Below, one piece after another: positions 17,735 to 25,848 of a stretch of 64,000 nt of DNA. Under the pieces are notes generated by a model. The model was not told the DNA's origin. It searched no databases and saw only the letters and a list, made by a program, of their open reading frames with translations. The translations under genes were made by a program, and so were the position numbers. The stretch's first letter is position 1. Each line of letters begins with the position of its first letter. Source of the stretch: Oligoflexia bacterium (GTDB lineage Bacteria; Bdellovibrionota; UBA1018); contig JACMNQ010000057.1 of NCBI GenBank assembly GCA_014378465.1, forward strand, positions 198,103 through 262,102, given 5' to 3'.

Positions 17735-18874
17735 ATGAAAAACCAACAGGCGTTCGCTCCTTTCGTGGCTCTGGGTCTTTTTGCAGTTTTCAGCGGTCTT
17801 TCAGCCCCGGTGGCTTCTGCCGATCCCCGGGAATGGAATGAGAACAACGATCCTTCCGACATGCTGAATCAGTATGAGGCCCGCCTGGATCAACTTCCCA
17901 CTTCGGCCACGCTCCCCGCTCAGAAGATGCCCTGGTCCGACAGTTACTGGCCCAGCAAGCAGGGGGGGATCGCCGCTCGCTGGTTCCAGAAGAACGCCTC
18001 ATCCAAATACTCCAATTTCAATTACTACTCCCCGAACCTGGCTGAACTCCACAAAATGACTTCTGAGGAAGTGGCTCTCCTCTCTCCCGCGGAGAAGTAT
18101 GACATCTACCGGGGCAAGTACAACTACCCCCTCGTCGCCCGCGAGCGCGACCGTACCGGCCCGGACTCCAAGAGCTGGGAAGGAATCTGTCACGGCTGGT
18201 CCGCCGCATCCATGCTTCACGCTGAACCCGTCCCCGTGACCGTCGTCAACGCGGACGGGATTGCCATTCCGTTCGGCTCTTCCGACGTGAAGGCTCTCAT
18301 GAGTCTTTTCTATGCCCATGCTTCTGACAATGAAGTCGGAAACGTCGTCCAGCTCGGTGCCCGCTGCGAGAAGTCGAAAGTGGGCAATCTCCTTTCGCGT
18401 CACAGCGATGAAGATTGCGCCGACACCAATCCGGGAACCTTTCACCTGGCGCTGGGAAATCTCATCGGAAAAAGACAGACCGGCTTCATCGCGGAACTCG
18501 ACGACAGCAGGCAGGTCTGGAATCATCCCGTGATGGGCTACCAGTCCACTCTCGGCAAACGTGCAAGACCCTCACGAAAAGCGGCACCTTCCGCAGTGAG
18601 CGAAGTCGAAGTCAAGACTGTGGTTTCCTACATCATCGAAATCAATCCGACCTGGGAAGCCGTCCTCGGCACTCCGAACGAAAAATCCAAGACCATCGAG
18701 TACCGTTACACCCTGGAGCTGGACGGTCAGGGCGCGATCGTCGGCGGCGAATGGCTCAGTTCCGGACATCCCGATTTCATCTGGACGCTGGATCGCCTTG
18801 ACTTCAATCGCGCGGACCTGAAAGAGGGAGACATCGATTTCTCCGGCATCACCGGTATCTATAAAACTCGCTGA
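17735..18874 (+). CDS. Secreted transglutaminase-elicitor-like protein
   Basis: Encodes 379 residues with a signal peptide cleaved near ASA-DP (29-31). The segment SWEGICHGWSAASMLH holds a Cys at 152 in the C-H/N-GW-(S/A)-AA context of the oomycete transglutaminase elicitor family, and DSRQVWNHPVMGYQS matches the downstream VWNxPV region with its His/Asp candidates. Family members are Ca-dependent transglutaminases in Phytophthora cell walls that trigger plant defence; bacterial homologues are uncharacterised and might cross-link or modify proteins outside the cell. Standing alone, it has an AT-rich 120-bp leader. Confidence 0.68.
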   Translation: MKNQQAFAPFVALGLFAVFSGLSAPVASADPREWNENNDPSDMLNQYEARLDQLPTSATLPAQKMPWSDSYWPSKQGGIAARWFQKNASSKYSNFNYYSPNLAELHKMTSEEVALLSPAEKYDIYRGKYNYPLVARERDRTGPDSKSWEGICHGWSAASMLHAEPVPVTVVNADGIAIPFGSSDVKALMSLFYAHASDNEVGNVVQLGARCEKSKVGNLLSRHSDEDCADTNPGTFHLALGNLIGKRQTGFIAELDDSRQVWNHPVMGYQSTLGKRARPSRKAAPSAVSEVEVKTVVSYIIEINPTWEAVLGTPNEKSKTIEYRYTLELDGQGAIVGGEWLSSGHPDFIWTLDRLDFNRADLKEGDIDFSGITGIYKTR

Positions 18875-19045
18875 GACCTCGCTGAACGAAGACCGACTGA
18901 AAAGCCACTTCAGCCTCAGTTGTCCCGGCGCGTGAGAGGAGTGGCATGGACGGACATTCTGTTTTGTCACCTCAGCGTACAGGGTGTTCGCTGACCTGGA
19001 AAAAGCAGGTATTTGCAAGATACGCCACTCCAGACGCGAACCCCT

Positions 19046-19769
19046 TCAAAGTCCCGACGCTTCGATTTCTTCCTCACGGAGAGTCAGGATTTCATATCCC
19101 TCTCGCGTGCCCGCGATGGTGTGTTCCCACTGCGCGGACAGGGTTCCGTCCTGAGTCACCGCTGTCCAGTCGTCCGCGAGATGTCTGATGGCGGGCAAGC
19201 CCTGATTAACCATGGGCTCAATCGTGAAAACCATTCCTTCCTGAAGCAAAGTCCCTTTTCCTTTTCTTCCGAAATGCGAAATCTGGGGATCCTCATGCAT
19301 CAGTTTTCCAATTCCATGTCCGCAGTACTCTTTGACGATGGAGTAACCGTTGCAGGTCGCGTGTTTATTAACGCTGAAGCCGATGTCTCCGGTGGTATTC
19401 CCGGGTTTCACCTGTTCAATCCCTTTGAAGAGGGATTCTCGCGTGACCCTGCAGAGTCGCTCGGCCTGCTCGGAGGGCTGGCCCACGATGTACATGCGGG
19501 AAGTGTCCGCGATGAAGCCGTGTTTTTTCACGGTGATGTCGAGATTCACGATGTCTCCCTCTTTCAGAATTTCCTTTCGAGAAGAAACTCCGTGGCAGAC
19601 GACGTTGTTCACGGACGAGCAGAGGGCGAATTCGAAGCCATATTGGCCGATGCCGGAAGGGATGGCGTCGTAGTTATCGACGATCCATTTTTCCGCGAGT
19701 TTCGCCAGATGATGGGGTCGAAACGCCCTCTTTTACTTCAGGAATGAGGCGCGTGAGCCAGCACAATAC
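19046..19769 (-). pseudogene. map: Methionine aminopeptidase with damaged 5' end
   Basis: The main frame encodes a nearly complete type I methionine aminopeptidase. All metal ligands are present: VVCHGVS (His), VNLDITVKKHGFIADTS (two Asp), YCGHGIG (His), FTIEPM (Glu) and SAQWEHT (Glu). The frame has no usable start before GTG 19612 and is closed by a stop at 19733-19735. Earlier homologous residues (LTRLIPEVKEGVST) lie one frame over around 19735-19765, and the usual first 25 residues are not recognisable. At least one frameshift near 19712 and loss of the N-terminus are indicated. Initiation at 19612 would remove about 60 residues including core structure. Probably a pseudogene. Confidence 0.8.
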
Positions 19770-19946
19770 TTATCCGGATTTTTATCCAGCGGTCATCTCC
19801 GACTTTGCACGTGTTCCTCGAAATGTCCGAAGTCTTGGAAATACACTTTCAGAAGCGATCCGCCATACAAACGCACCTGTAATTTCTGCTTGCAATGACT
19901 CTTTGGATCTTTAAGCCAGGTCGCGTGCCCTCATAAACCACAGCAA

Positions 19947-20984
19947 TTAAGGCGAGATCATCAGCAAGCTAGATGCCGCTGAGCCTGGATTAGGAGTGGG
20001 ATAACCAGTCATCTTGCCGTCCGGCCCACGAAATGCCGCGTCCGCGATTTCTGAGTCTCGATGGAGCAAGTCTCGTATGCCACGTGCTTTTAAATATTGC
20101 CCTAAGCAATAAGATCCAATACTACCGTCCGCTTCAACCACAACAGGTTCGCCATCGTTATTGACACCTATATAAGAACGGAATCTGGCGGCAGAATTGT
20201 ATCCTTCCAGCTTGTTCTCGCCATCCCTGAGTACACCGGGACCACTTTGCATAGCAAAATCGATCTGGCCGCCTTCGACTAGGTCTTCGCCATCTTTTTC
20301 CCACTTTTTATTTGAACCAAGAAACGATTCAACGTTTTTGATGCCCTTGGATGTCATGTAATCCACGTAAGGGACTGGCTGAAGCTGCGCACACAAAAAC
20401 TCAGTCGAAACGACTCTATACTTCCATTCGCTCTCGTACCCAGAGGTCGAAGTATACGGACGTTTTCTCGCGTGGTAGCGTACGAAAACGGAATTCTCTT
20501 TGCCTAAATTCCCAGAGTTCGACCGATAATTTACACAATCAATGGGGGAGATCACTTTACCGCCAGACTTTACGTAACCGTTAGGCTTACTATCTTTCAT
20601 AAAAATCGGCCCATTCCCGATATAGTCTGCGCTCGTATGGGTCTTGGAGGCGTTTGCCACCGCATCAACTTGTCTCGCACTTAGAGGTTCAATAGTGAAG
20701 GATTTAGTTTTACTGTAGCTTGAAATTTTTACATGAGCAAAAGCTCCAGCAGCTTCTGCTCCAGGTGTGCATTGCGCCTCAGCCGGAGACATAGCGACCC
20801 AAGATGATTTCGGAGGCTGAGAAGAAATTGATCCAGATCCGCAAGGGTGCTCGTTCTCCATTGTCGCAGCTTTATGAAATAAGTTCGACCAATTGAGAAA
20901 GCTTGCTCTGAGGGAGCCTGTAAGTTCCTCACCAAATGCCGTATCGCTGGATAAAATGGCGAGACATAGAATCATCACTTTCAT
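19947..20984 (-). CDS. Secreted NAGPA/DUF2233-like phosphodiester glycosidase
   Basis: Encodes 345 residues with a short signal peptide (MKVMILCLAILSSDTAFGEE). The order of motifs fits the phosphodiester glycosidase (NAGPA, DUF2233) fold: DYIGNGPIFMKDSKPNGYVK with GGKVISP, then FAMQSGPGVLRDG, AARFRSYIGVNNDGEPVVVE, and CLGQYLKARGIRDLLHRDSE where the family has LYLDG. Family enzymes remove GlcNAc from phosphodiester linkages; bacterial ones are mostly uncharacterised. The LDG to HRD change near the presumed active site is notable. The gene and its flanks are visibly more AT-rich and use different codons from the neighbours, which points to recent transfer. No clear ribosome site. Confidence 0.65.
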   Translation of the reverse strand: MKVMILCLAILSSDTAFGEELTGSLRASFLNWSNLFHKAATMENEHPCGSGSISSQPPKSSWVAMSPAEAQCTPGAEAAGAFAHVKISSYSKTKSFTIEPLSARQVDAVANASKTHTSADYIGNGPIFMKDSKPNGYVKSGGKVISPIDCVNYRSNSGNLGKENSVFVRYHARKRPYTSTSGYESEWKYRVVSTEFLCAQLQPVPYVDYMTSKGIKNVESFLGSNKKWEKDGEDLVEGGQIDFAMQSGPGVLRDGENKLEGYNSAARFRSYIGVNNDGEPVVVEADGSIGSYCLGQYLKARGIRDLLHRDSEIADAAFRGPDGKMTGYPTPNPGSAASSLLMISP

Positions 20985-21489
20985 ATCGCTGAACCCTCAA
21001 GTATTCATCCTGAATACTCCTGACAGCGTAACATGGCGACTCCACAGCTTCCAAGCTGTCAAAGTAATCTGTAATTTAAAGAAATACGCCTAAAATTTGA
21101 CGCTGTAGTTTTTTGGACATCTGATCAATGCATCAGCATTCAAATCAAAACTAACTTTCAGTTGTAGCCCCCGTTTGAACGGGACAGTCTAGCCGGCTCC
21201 CTAATGACCAGGCACTTCCACTGTCAATATTTCTCAGCTCCAACACCTGTGTAAGAAGGACTCACCTGATCGCTCCGCGATCTTCCATCTGAGGTCCGCC
21301 ATTTCTCAGAATAGGAACAGAGCTTTCCACGCGAAGCCAGACTGCTCGCGGAACGCGACAGGGCTTCACGAGGAGACGCGAGCAGGGCGAAGAAGCCTGA
21401 AGTGAAATGACCAAGGCGTACAAGCCAGTACGCTGCGGGAATTGAGCTGAAGGGTGATGAAGATCCTGCGACGCGGATCTGAAGTGAAA
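20985..21489. other. Gene-free 505-bp stretch between NAGPA-like gene and tRNA-Arg
   Basis: I see no credible coding frame here. The left half is AT-rich, like the NAGPA-like gene. The right half contains several short hairpins: AACGGG arms at 21170-21183, GATCGC/GCGATC at 21268-21282, and GCGTAC/GTACGC at 21417-21434. A 13-bp direct repeat CTGAAGTGAAATG occurs at 21398-21410 and 21479-21491, the second copy touching the tRNA 3' end. It may be the scar of past integrations. Confidence 0.5.
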
Positions 21490-21566
21490 TGGCGGATCCG
21501 GAGGGATTCGAACCCCCGACCAACTGGTTCGAAGCCAGCTACTCTATCCAACTGAGCTACGGATCC
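21490..21566 (-). tRNA. tRNA-Arg (anticodon UCG)
   Basis: Read on the minus strand, the 77-nt gene folds into a canonical cloverleaf. The acceptor arms GGATCCG and CGGATCC pair, followed by G and an encoded CCA. The D arm contains GTAGCTCAGTTGGATAGAG, the anticodon loop is CTTCGAA with anticodon UCG, and the T arm contains GGGTTCGAATCCC. It decodes CGA/CGN arginine codons. Confidence 0.97.
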
Positions 21567-21589
21567 ACTCGTGCCAGATTTAACACTCT

Positions 21590-22606
21590 CTAGGAGTTGC
21601 CGCAATCATAACAATTTTCGGTGTCGAACTTCTCAGGGTGCTCGATCTGGATGGTGGTGTGCGCGATGGCGAACTGATTTTTAAGGATTTCACGGGCCAG
21701 TCCCAGCACTTTTTCACTTTCGAGCGCGATGAGATGAACGCTGAGCGCCAGCCTGCCGCTGGAAACGGACCAGATGTGCAGATCATGCACTTCCGTGACG
21801 CCAGGAATCTTTTCGAGCTCAGTGGAGATCGCGGTGGGATCGAGATGCGTCGGACTGGACTCCATCAGGATATTCACTGCGTCCTTGAGCAGCTGCCATG
21901 AGCTGTAGAGCATGAGAAGTGAAACAAGAATAGTGATGATCGGGTCGATCAGTCGCCAGTCCGTGAACCAGAGCACGGCACCCGAGATGACGGCGCCGAC
22001 GCTCCCCAGACAATCCGAAATCAGATGCAGGTAAGCCGCCCTGACATTGATGTTTTCCTTCTGAGTCTTGTGGAGGGCTTTCATGCTGGCCAGGTTCGCG
22101 GCGAGTCCAATGAGCGCGATGACGAAAACGACGGGACCTTTTACGGCGGGAGGATCACTCAGACGCTGAAAGGCTTCGAAGACGAGAAAGCCAGCCAGAA
22201 GCCAGATCATCAGTCCACTGGCCAGCGCGCCCAGAATTTCGACTCGGTGATAACCGAAACTCATGGCCGGAGTGGCCGGTTTGCGAGAGACCCAGTAGAC
22301 GAAGAGGCTGAAACCCATGGCGGCAGCGTCCGTAAGCATGTGTACGCCATCCGAGATGAGCGCCAAACTATTGGCGTAGTACCCTCCGATGAGTTCCACC
22401 ACCATGAAAGCCAGAGTCACCACAATGGCCTGAATCAGGGCTTTTGGAATTCCCGCTGACGTTTCAGGGCCGTGCTCATGTCCATCACCTGAACCGTGAG
22501 AGTGCCCGTGAGAATGTCCGTGATGATGCCCGATCCCCATGACTGGCAGTTTAACCTCGTTTTGATGGCCGGTTGCAATCGGAATGTGAATGAGCTCGAC
22601 GCGCAT
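21590..22606 (-). CDS. Cation diffusion facilitator (CDF) metal exporter
   Basis: Encodes 338 residues. The N-terminus is His-rich (HHHGHSHGHSHGSGDGHEHG), typical of Zn/Co/Cd CDF pumps. Six membrane helices follow, with the metal-site motifs NSLALISDGVHMLTDAAAM in helix 2 and HLISDCLGSVGAV in helix 5. The cytoplasmic C-terminal domain contains PGVTEVHDLHIWSVSSG. It exchanges divalent metal for protons at the inner membrane. A second Met at residue 23, just before the His-rich stretch, is a possible alternative start. The C-terminus carries a CYDC pair that might also bind metal. Confidence 0.92.
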   Translation of the reverse strand: MRVELIHIPIATGHQNEVKLPVMGIGHHHGHSHGHSHGSGDGHEHGPETSAGIPKALIQAIVVTLAFMVVELIGGYYANSLALISDGVHMLTDAAAMGFSLFVYWVSRKPATPAMSFGYHRVEILGALASGLMIWLLAGFLVFEAFQRLSDPPAVKGPVVFVIALIGLAANLASMKALHKTQKENINVRAAYLHLISDCLGSVGAVISGAVLWFTDWRLIDPIITILVSLLMLYSSWQLLKDAVNILMESSPTHLDPTAISTELEKIPGVTEVHDLHIWSVSSGRLALSVHLIALESEKVLGLAREILKNQFAIAHTTIQIEHPEKFDTENCYDCGNS

Positions 22607-22746
22607 GGGGTTTGCAAATCTCAGGTTCCAGCTCCTTCTGCTCGTTCCAGTGCTGTTGTTTAAAAATTATTTTCAAAGTCAGCACTGACACAGTTGTGTG
22701 TTGGATCCGCTTCTAGCTACACTCTAATTCGGAGATTGAAGACCAG

Positions 22747-23076
22747 ATGGCAGCTCGACGGGAAATCAGACACGATCAGAGAGGCCCCCAGAAAGACGAG
22801 CGGCCTCACCGCGCTCAGCTCATGTGGACCTGCACCGTGGCCCTTGCGGTGGCCGCTACCGCCTTTTTTCAGCTCGGAAGCCCGCGAAATGCACTTCTGA
22901 CCGACTCGACTGCAGAAGCCCGCACGAGTTTGGGTGAGATGCCTGGGGTGGCTCAGCGCTTCAGTAACCCGTCGGATTTCGCAGTGCAGCTCGCGCCTGG
23001 ACTTGTTCCAGAAGCAGAAGCGGCTCTTCCGCTCGAACGTGTTCCTAGAAAAGCGCGTCAACCCAGCTCCCGTTGA
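22747..23076 (+). CDS. Possible small single-pass membrane protein
   Basis: Encodes 109 residues. A basic N-terminus (about 25 residues) precedes one hydrophobic segment, LMWTCTVALAVAATAFFQL, and the rest is polar. The ATG lies 12 nt after GGAG (22731-22734). No family is recognised, and the frame could be fortuitous. It sits 52 nt upstream of the EVE-domain gene. Confidence 0.42.
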   Translation: MAARREIRHDQRGPQKDERPHRAQLMWTCTVALAVAATAFFQLGSPRNALLTDSTAEARTSLGEMPGVAQRFSNPSDFAVQLAPGLVPEAEAALPLERVPRKARQPSSR

Positions 23077-23128
23077 ATGCGGTTGGGCATTGGGATTCTG
23101 GTCACTCCGTGTTATCTCTTCTCCATCT

Positions 23129-23545
23129 ATGGCACCCTCGTACTGGCTCTTGAAATCCGAACCTCACGTCTACAGTTTTGCTGATCTGCAAAAAGACAAA
23201 AAGACCAATTGGGATCACGTGCGCAATTTTCAGGCGCGCAACTTCATCCGCAAGATGTCAAAAGGCGATCAAGCCATCATCTATCATAGCGGTGAAGAAC
23301 GCGCCGCCGTAGGGATTTCAGAAGTCGTGAAAGAAGCCTATCCGGACGTGGACCCTGAAGGCGGAGACTGGTCACAAGTCGATCTCAAACCTGTCGAAGC
23401 CTTTTCACAGCCTGTTGCGCTGAAGGAAATCAAGGCTACGGAAGCGCTCCTCGACATGCCGCTCATCAAGCAGTCGCGGCTTTCCGTGATGCCTCTCAGC
23501 GCAGCGCACTTCAAACTTCTCAAGAAAATGGGTGGCCTCAAGTGA
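23129..23545 (+). CDS. EVE domain protein
   Basis: Encodes 138 residues. It starts APSYWLLKSEPHVYSFADL, followed by TNWDHVRNFQARNFIRKM, GDQAIIYHSG, AAVGISEVVKEAYPD, and ends LSVMPLSAAHFKLL. This is the complete EVE (PUA-like) fold, found in proteins that bind modified bases in DNA or RNA. Bacterial stand-alone EVE proteins are common and not experimentally assigned in general. Its stop overlaps the GTG start of the next gene by 4 nt, so the two are translationally coupled. Confidence 0.92.
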   Translation: MAPSYWLLKSEPHVYSFADLQKDKKTNWDHVRNFQARNFIRKMSKGDQAIIYHSGEERAAVGISEVVKEAYPDVDPEGGDWSQVDLKPVEAFSQPVALKEIKATEALLDMPLIKQSRLSVMPLSAAHFKLLKKMGGLK

Positions 23546-24117
23546 CTCCTGAAACGAACACTGCAACCCGATCACCCACTCCCGACTGGAGTCCCTTTCG
23601 ACTCGCGGAGCCGGGTGCTCATGCCGATGCGCCTCGTTCCATTCACAGCTTCGAAGGGATGGGAGATCGCATGCGTGCGGCCGCTTTCGCTGAAATTCAG
23701 GCAGTTCATTCCTTCAACTGGGCAGCTTTCCATTTCGAAGATGCTCCGGCATCTCTGCGCAGTGCCTGGAAAGGGCTCGCGCTCGCGGAAGAGCGTCATC
23801 TCGGCTGGCTCCTCAAGAGAATGACTGACCTCTCCATCGCAGTGGACGAACGCAAAGTTTCAGACCAATTGTGGATTTCACTCCAATCATGCAAATCCGC
23901 AAAGGAGTTTGCACTTTATATGGCCAATGCCGAGGAGCGTGGCAGAAAAGCGGGCGAACGTTTCTACACTGAAATGAAGAATCGCGACGCCGTCACCGCG
24001 GAAATCTTTCGCCGGATCGCCGAAGAGGAAGTCGAACACATCGCACTTGCCGCGAAGTATTTCCCCGAAGGCCGCGCAGACCGGGACTCAGCTTCTTCTG
24101 CCGGAAACGCAAACTGA
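23542..24117 (+). CDS. Ferritin-like four-helix protein
   Basis: Encodes 191 residues, starting at GTG 23542 with a GTGA overlap to the EVE gene. Four predicted helices carry paired Glu/His residues: AAAFAEIQAVHSFNW, LALAEERHLGWLL, ANAEERGRKAGERFY and RIAEEEVEHIALAAKYF, the di-iron pattern of ferritin-like proteins (closest in feel to DUF455). It may act in oxygen-dependent iron chemistry or RNA/base modification with the EVE protein; that link is inferred from coupling alone. Confidence 0.72.
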   Translation: MTPETNTATRSPTPDWSPFRLAEPGAHADAPRSIHSFEGMGDRMRAAAFAEIQAVHSFNWAAFHFEDAPASLRSAWKGLALAEERHLGWLLKRMTDLSIAVDERKVSDQLWISLQSCKSAKEFALYMANAEERGRKAGERFYTEMKNRDAVTAEIFRRIAEEEVEHIALAAKYFPEGRADRDSASSAGNAN

Positions 24118-24201
24118 AAGCAGAGCTTACAGAGTTGCGCTGATTTCAATGATTCTTGACTGACGAATCCACTTGGCCTGTCGTTTGCTTTACCTAGTCA
24201 C

Positions 24202-24268
24202 GTGGAACAGGGTTCCACACCGTGGCCCGGAGGTTTAACAGGTTCGCCCTTCGGGCCACACATTTTTT
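24202..24268 (+). terminator. Tandem hairpins ending in a T tract
   Basis: A first hairpin has arms GTGGAAC 24202-24208 and GTTCCAC 24212-24218. It is followed at once by a second with arms GTGGCCCG 24222-24229 and CGGGCCAC 24252-24259, then ATTTTTT at 24262-24268. The second is a standard Rho-independent terminator for the EVE/ferritin operon and may also insulate dut, which converges. The first hairpin is unexplained. Confidence 0.7.
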
Positions 24269-24332
24269 AAAAAACCTGTCTTTTTCCAGCAAATTTCCCG
24301 CGAAAATCACGCGGTCCCTCACTCCTTCCAAA

Positions 24333-24764
24333 TCATCTGCCAGAACTTCCAAAGCCTTTCACGCCGCGAGCCGTGTCATCCAGTTCGAGCACTTCTTCGA
24401 TCGCCTGAATCGCGATGGGAATGATGAGAAGCTGCGCGATGCGTTCTCCGCGCTTGATCTCAATCGCTTCGCCGGAGATGTTCCGGAGCACGACATGGAT
24501 CTCACCCCGATAACCGGCGTCGATGATTCCGCCCGCGGTTTTGATCCCGCGCTTCGCCATCGAAGAACGATCCGCCACCATTCCCACATGCCCCTGCGGA
24601 ATGGCGAGTGCGATGCCGGTTCGGGTCACGCATCCCGTTTGGGGGCTCAGACTGACGTCTTCGAGGCAGTAGAGATCCATCCCCGCATCATCCGCGTGGG
24701 CCCGGGTGGGTAAAATCGCTTCAGGATCCACTTTACGGGCCTTGAGCGGCATTGAATTGTACAT
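24333..24764 (-). CDS. dut: dUTP diphosphatase
   Basis: Encodes 143 residues, normal for the trimeric dUTPase. All five motifs are present: AGMDLY, DRSSMAKRGI, GGIIDAGYRGEI, RGERIAQL and RGVKGFGSSGR. It hydrolyses dUTP to dUMP, keeping uracil out of DNA and supplying dTMP synthesis. It diverges from the HAD hydrolase gene, with a 30-nt gap that must hold both promoters. Confidence 0.97.
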   Translation of the reverse strand: MYNSMPLKARKVDPEAILPTRAHADDAGMDLYCLEDVSLSPQTGCVTRTGIALAIPQGHVGMVADRSSMAKRGIKTAGGIIDAGYRGEIHVVLRNISGEAIEIKRGERIAQLLIIPIAIQAIEEVLELDDTARGVKGFGSSGR

Positions 24765-24794
24765 GCGTCAAATCTCCTCTATCATCCAAGTTCG

Positions 24795-25538
24795 ATGTCA
24801 AAGCTCATCCCAGAAACTTCTTCAACCGTGCCCATTGCCCTGCTACCTAAAGCCGTCCTCTTCGATCATGACGGAGTGCTGGTCGCCAGTGAGTCGCTCC
24901 ACTGGATGGCCTGGCATCAGCTGCTTGATGAACTCGCCATTCCTTACCGCGAGTCTGAACTCAGAGCCCTCGTCGGAATGCCGGCACCGCTCATCCTCAA
25001 AAATCTTTTGGATCACTATCGCCCAGGCTGGAAAGCAGCTCAATATGATTTAGATGCGCTTGCCCTGAGGAAAAATGATTTCTTCGGAGAGCTGGCTCAG
25101 ACCCGTTTGCAGGCTTATCCAGGAGTGAAAGAGGGCCTCCAGTGGCTTCAGTCCGAAAAAATTCTCTGCGCAGTCGTGTCAAATGCGAAGGGTCGAGAAC
25201 TTTTCAGTGGACTCGATCGTCTGGGACTCGCTTCTTATTTTCAGATCATCCTTTCACGAGATGAACTTCCGATTCCGAAACCCCACCCTTCCGCCTACCT
25301 CCTGGGTGCCACGAAACTGGGAGTGAAACCTGAGCACTGCATTGCCGTCGAAGATTCGCCCACTGGAATTGAATCCGCACTCCTCGGACAAATCCCGGCT
25401 GCCGCGGTCCTCACGAACTTCAGTCACGAGATCATGTCGAGACCTGTGAAGACCCATCCTCACCTCCAGCCCACCTGGATCGGCGAATCCATCATTCATT
25501 TCTTTGACTGGATGAAAAGCCTCCCGCATTCCAACTGA
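24795..25538 (+). CDS. HAD-superfamily phosphatase (beta-phosphoglucomutase-like)
   Basis: Encodes 247 residues. Motif I is AVLFDHDGVLVASE (DxDG with His in place of the usual middle residue), motif II VVSNAKG, motif III Lys in PIPKPHP and motif IV AVEDSPTGIESA. The helical cap between motifs I and II is of the C1 type seen in phosphoglycolate phosphatases and phosphoglucomutases. Substrate unknown. Confidence 0.87.
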   Translation: MSKLIPETSSTVPIALLPKAVLFDHDGVLVASESLHWMAWHQLLDELAIPYRESELRALVGMPAPLILKNLLDHYRPGWKAAQYDLDALALRKNDFFGELAQTRLQAYPGVKEGLQWLQSEKILCAVVSNAKGRELFSGLDRLGLASYFQIILSRDELPIPKPHPSAYLLGATKLGVKPEHCIAVEDSPTGIESALLGQIPAAAVLTNFSHEIMSRPVKTHPHLQPTWIGESIIHFFDWMKSLPHSN

Positions 25539-25795
25539 CTTTCGGTAACGGTCCCTGCGTTCCGGCGGACACAGCTTCACCCCTCTTTTTCCAGCCATTT
25601 CGTCTCTCGGCCGAGCCCGGACAGTCGCTCCAGCGACGGGTGTGCGGAGGCCTGCGCACCCTGATTCCTGCCGCCTGCAAGAACTTGCTCAAGAATTTCC
25701 AGCAGTTCTCCGAAAAATAGAATGCAAACAAGAATTGAAACATCGACATCTTTCACAGGTCAAAAAAGACATGAAATACGCAGTGTTAAATTCTA

Positions 25796-25825
25796 TTGAC
25801 CATTTTAGTCAGGTAATTGTATTCT
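25796..25825 (+). promoter_or_regulatory. Candidate promoter of the giant lipoprotein gene
   Basis: TTGACC at 25796-25801, an 18-nt spacer and TATTCT at 25820-25825 form a sigma-70-like pair about 25 nt upstream of the preferred start. The 25539-25795 stretch before it holds no gene I can support. The open frame that runs through it to 25642 is read as non-coding because this promoter and the signal peptide lie inside it. Confidence 0.4.
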
Positions 25826-25848
25826 CAGGTGTGAGCAAAGCTGGACGT

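Noticed and set aside
19857-19866. GATCCGCCAT matching the end of tRNA-Arg, considered as an att site for the AT-rich patch
   Set aside because: It is inverted relative to the tRNA and only 10 bp; attachment repeats should be direct and longer.
21224-21523. 99-residue minus-strand frame running out of the tRNA-Arg gene
   Set aside because: Begins within the tRNA (VGGSNPSGSA is translated T-arm sequence), a common false gene.
25642-25848. Upstream extension of the giant lipoprotein frame to ATG 25642
   Set aside because: The added residues are charged and would bury the signal peptide; a promoter-like pair lies at 25796-25825.
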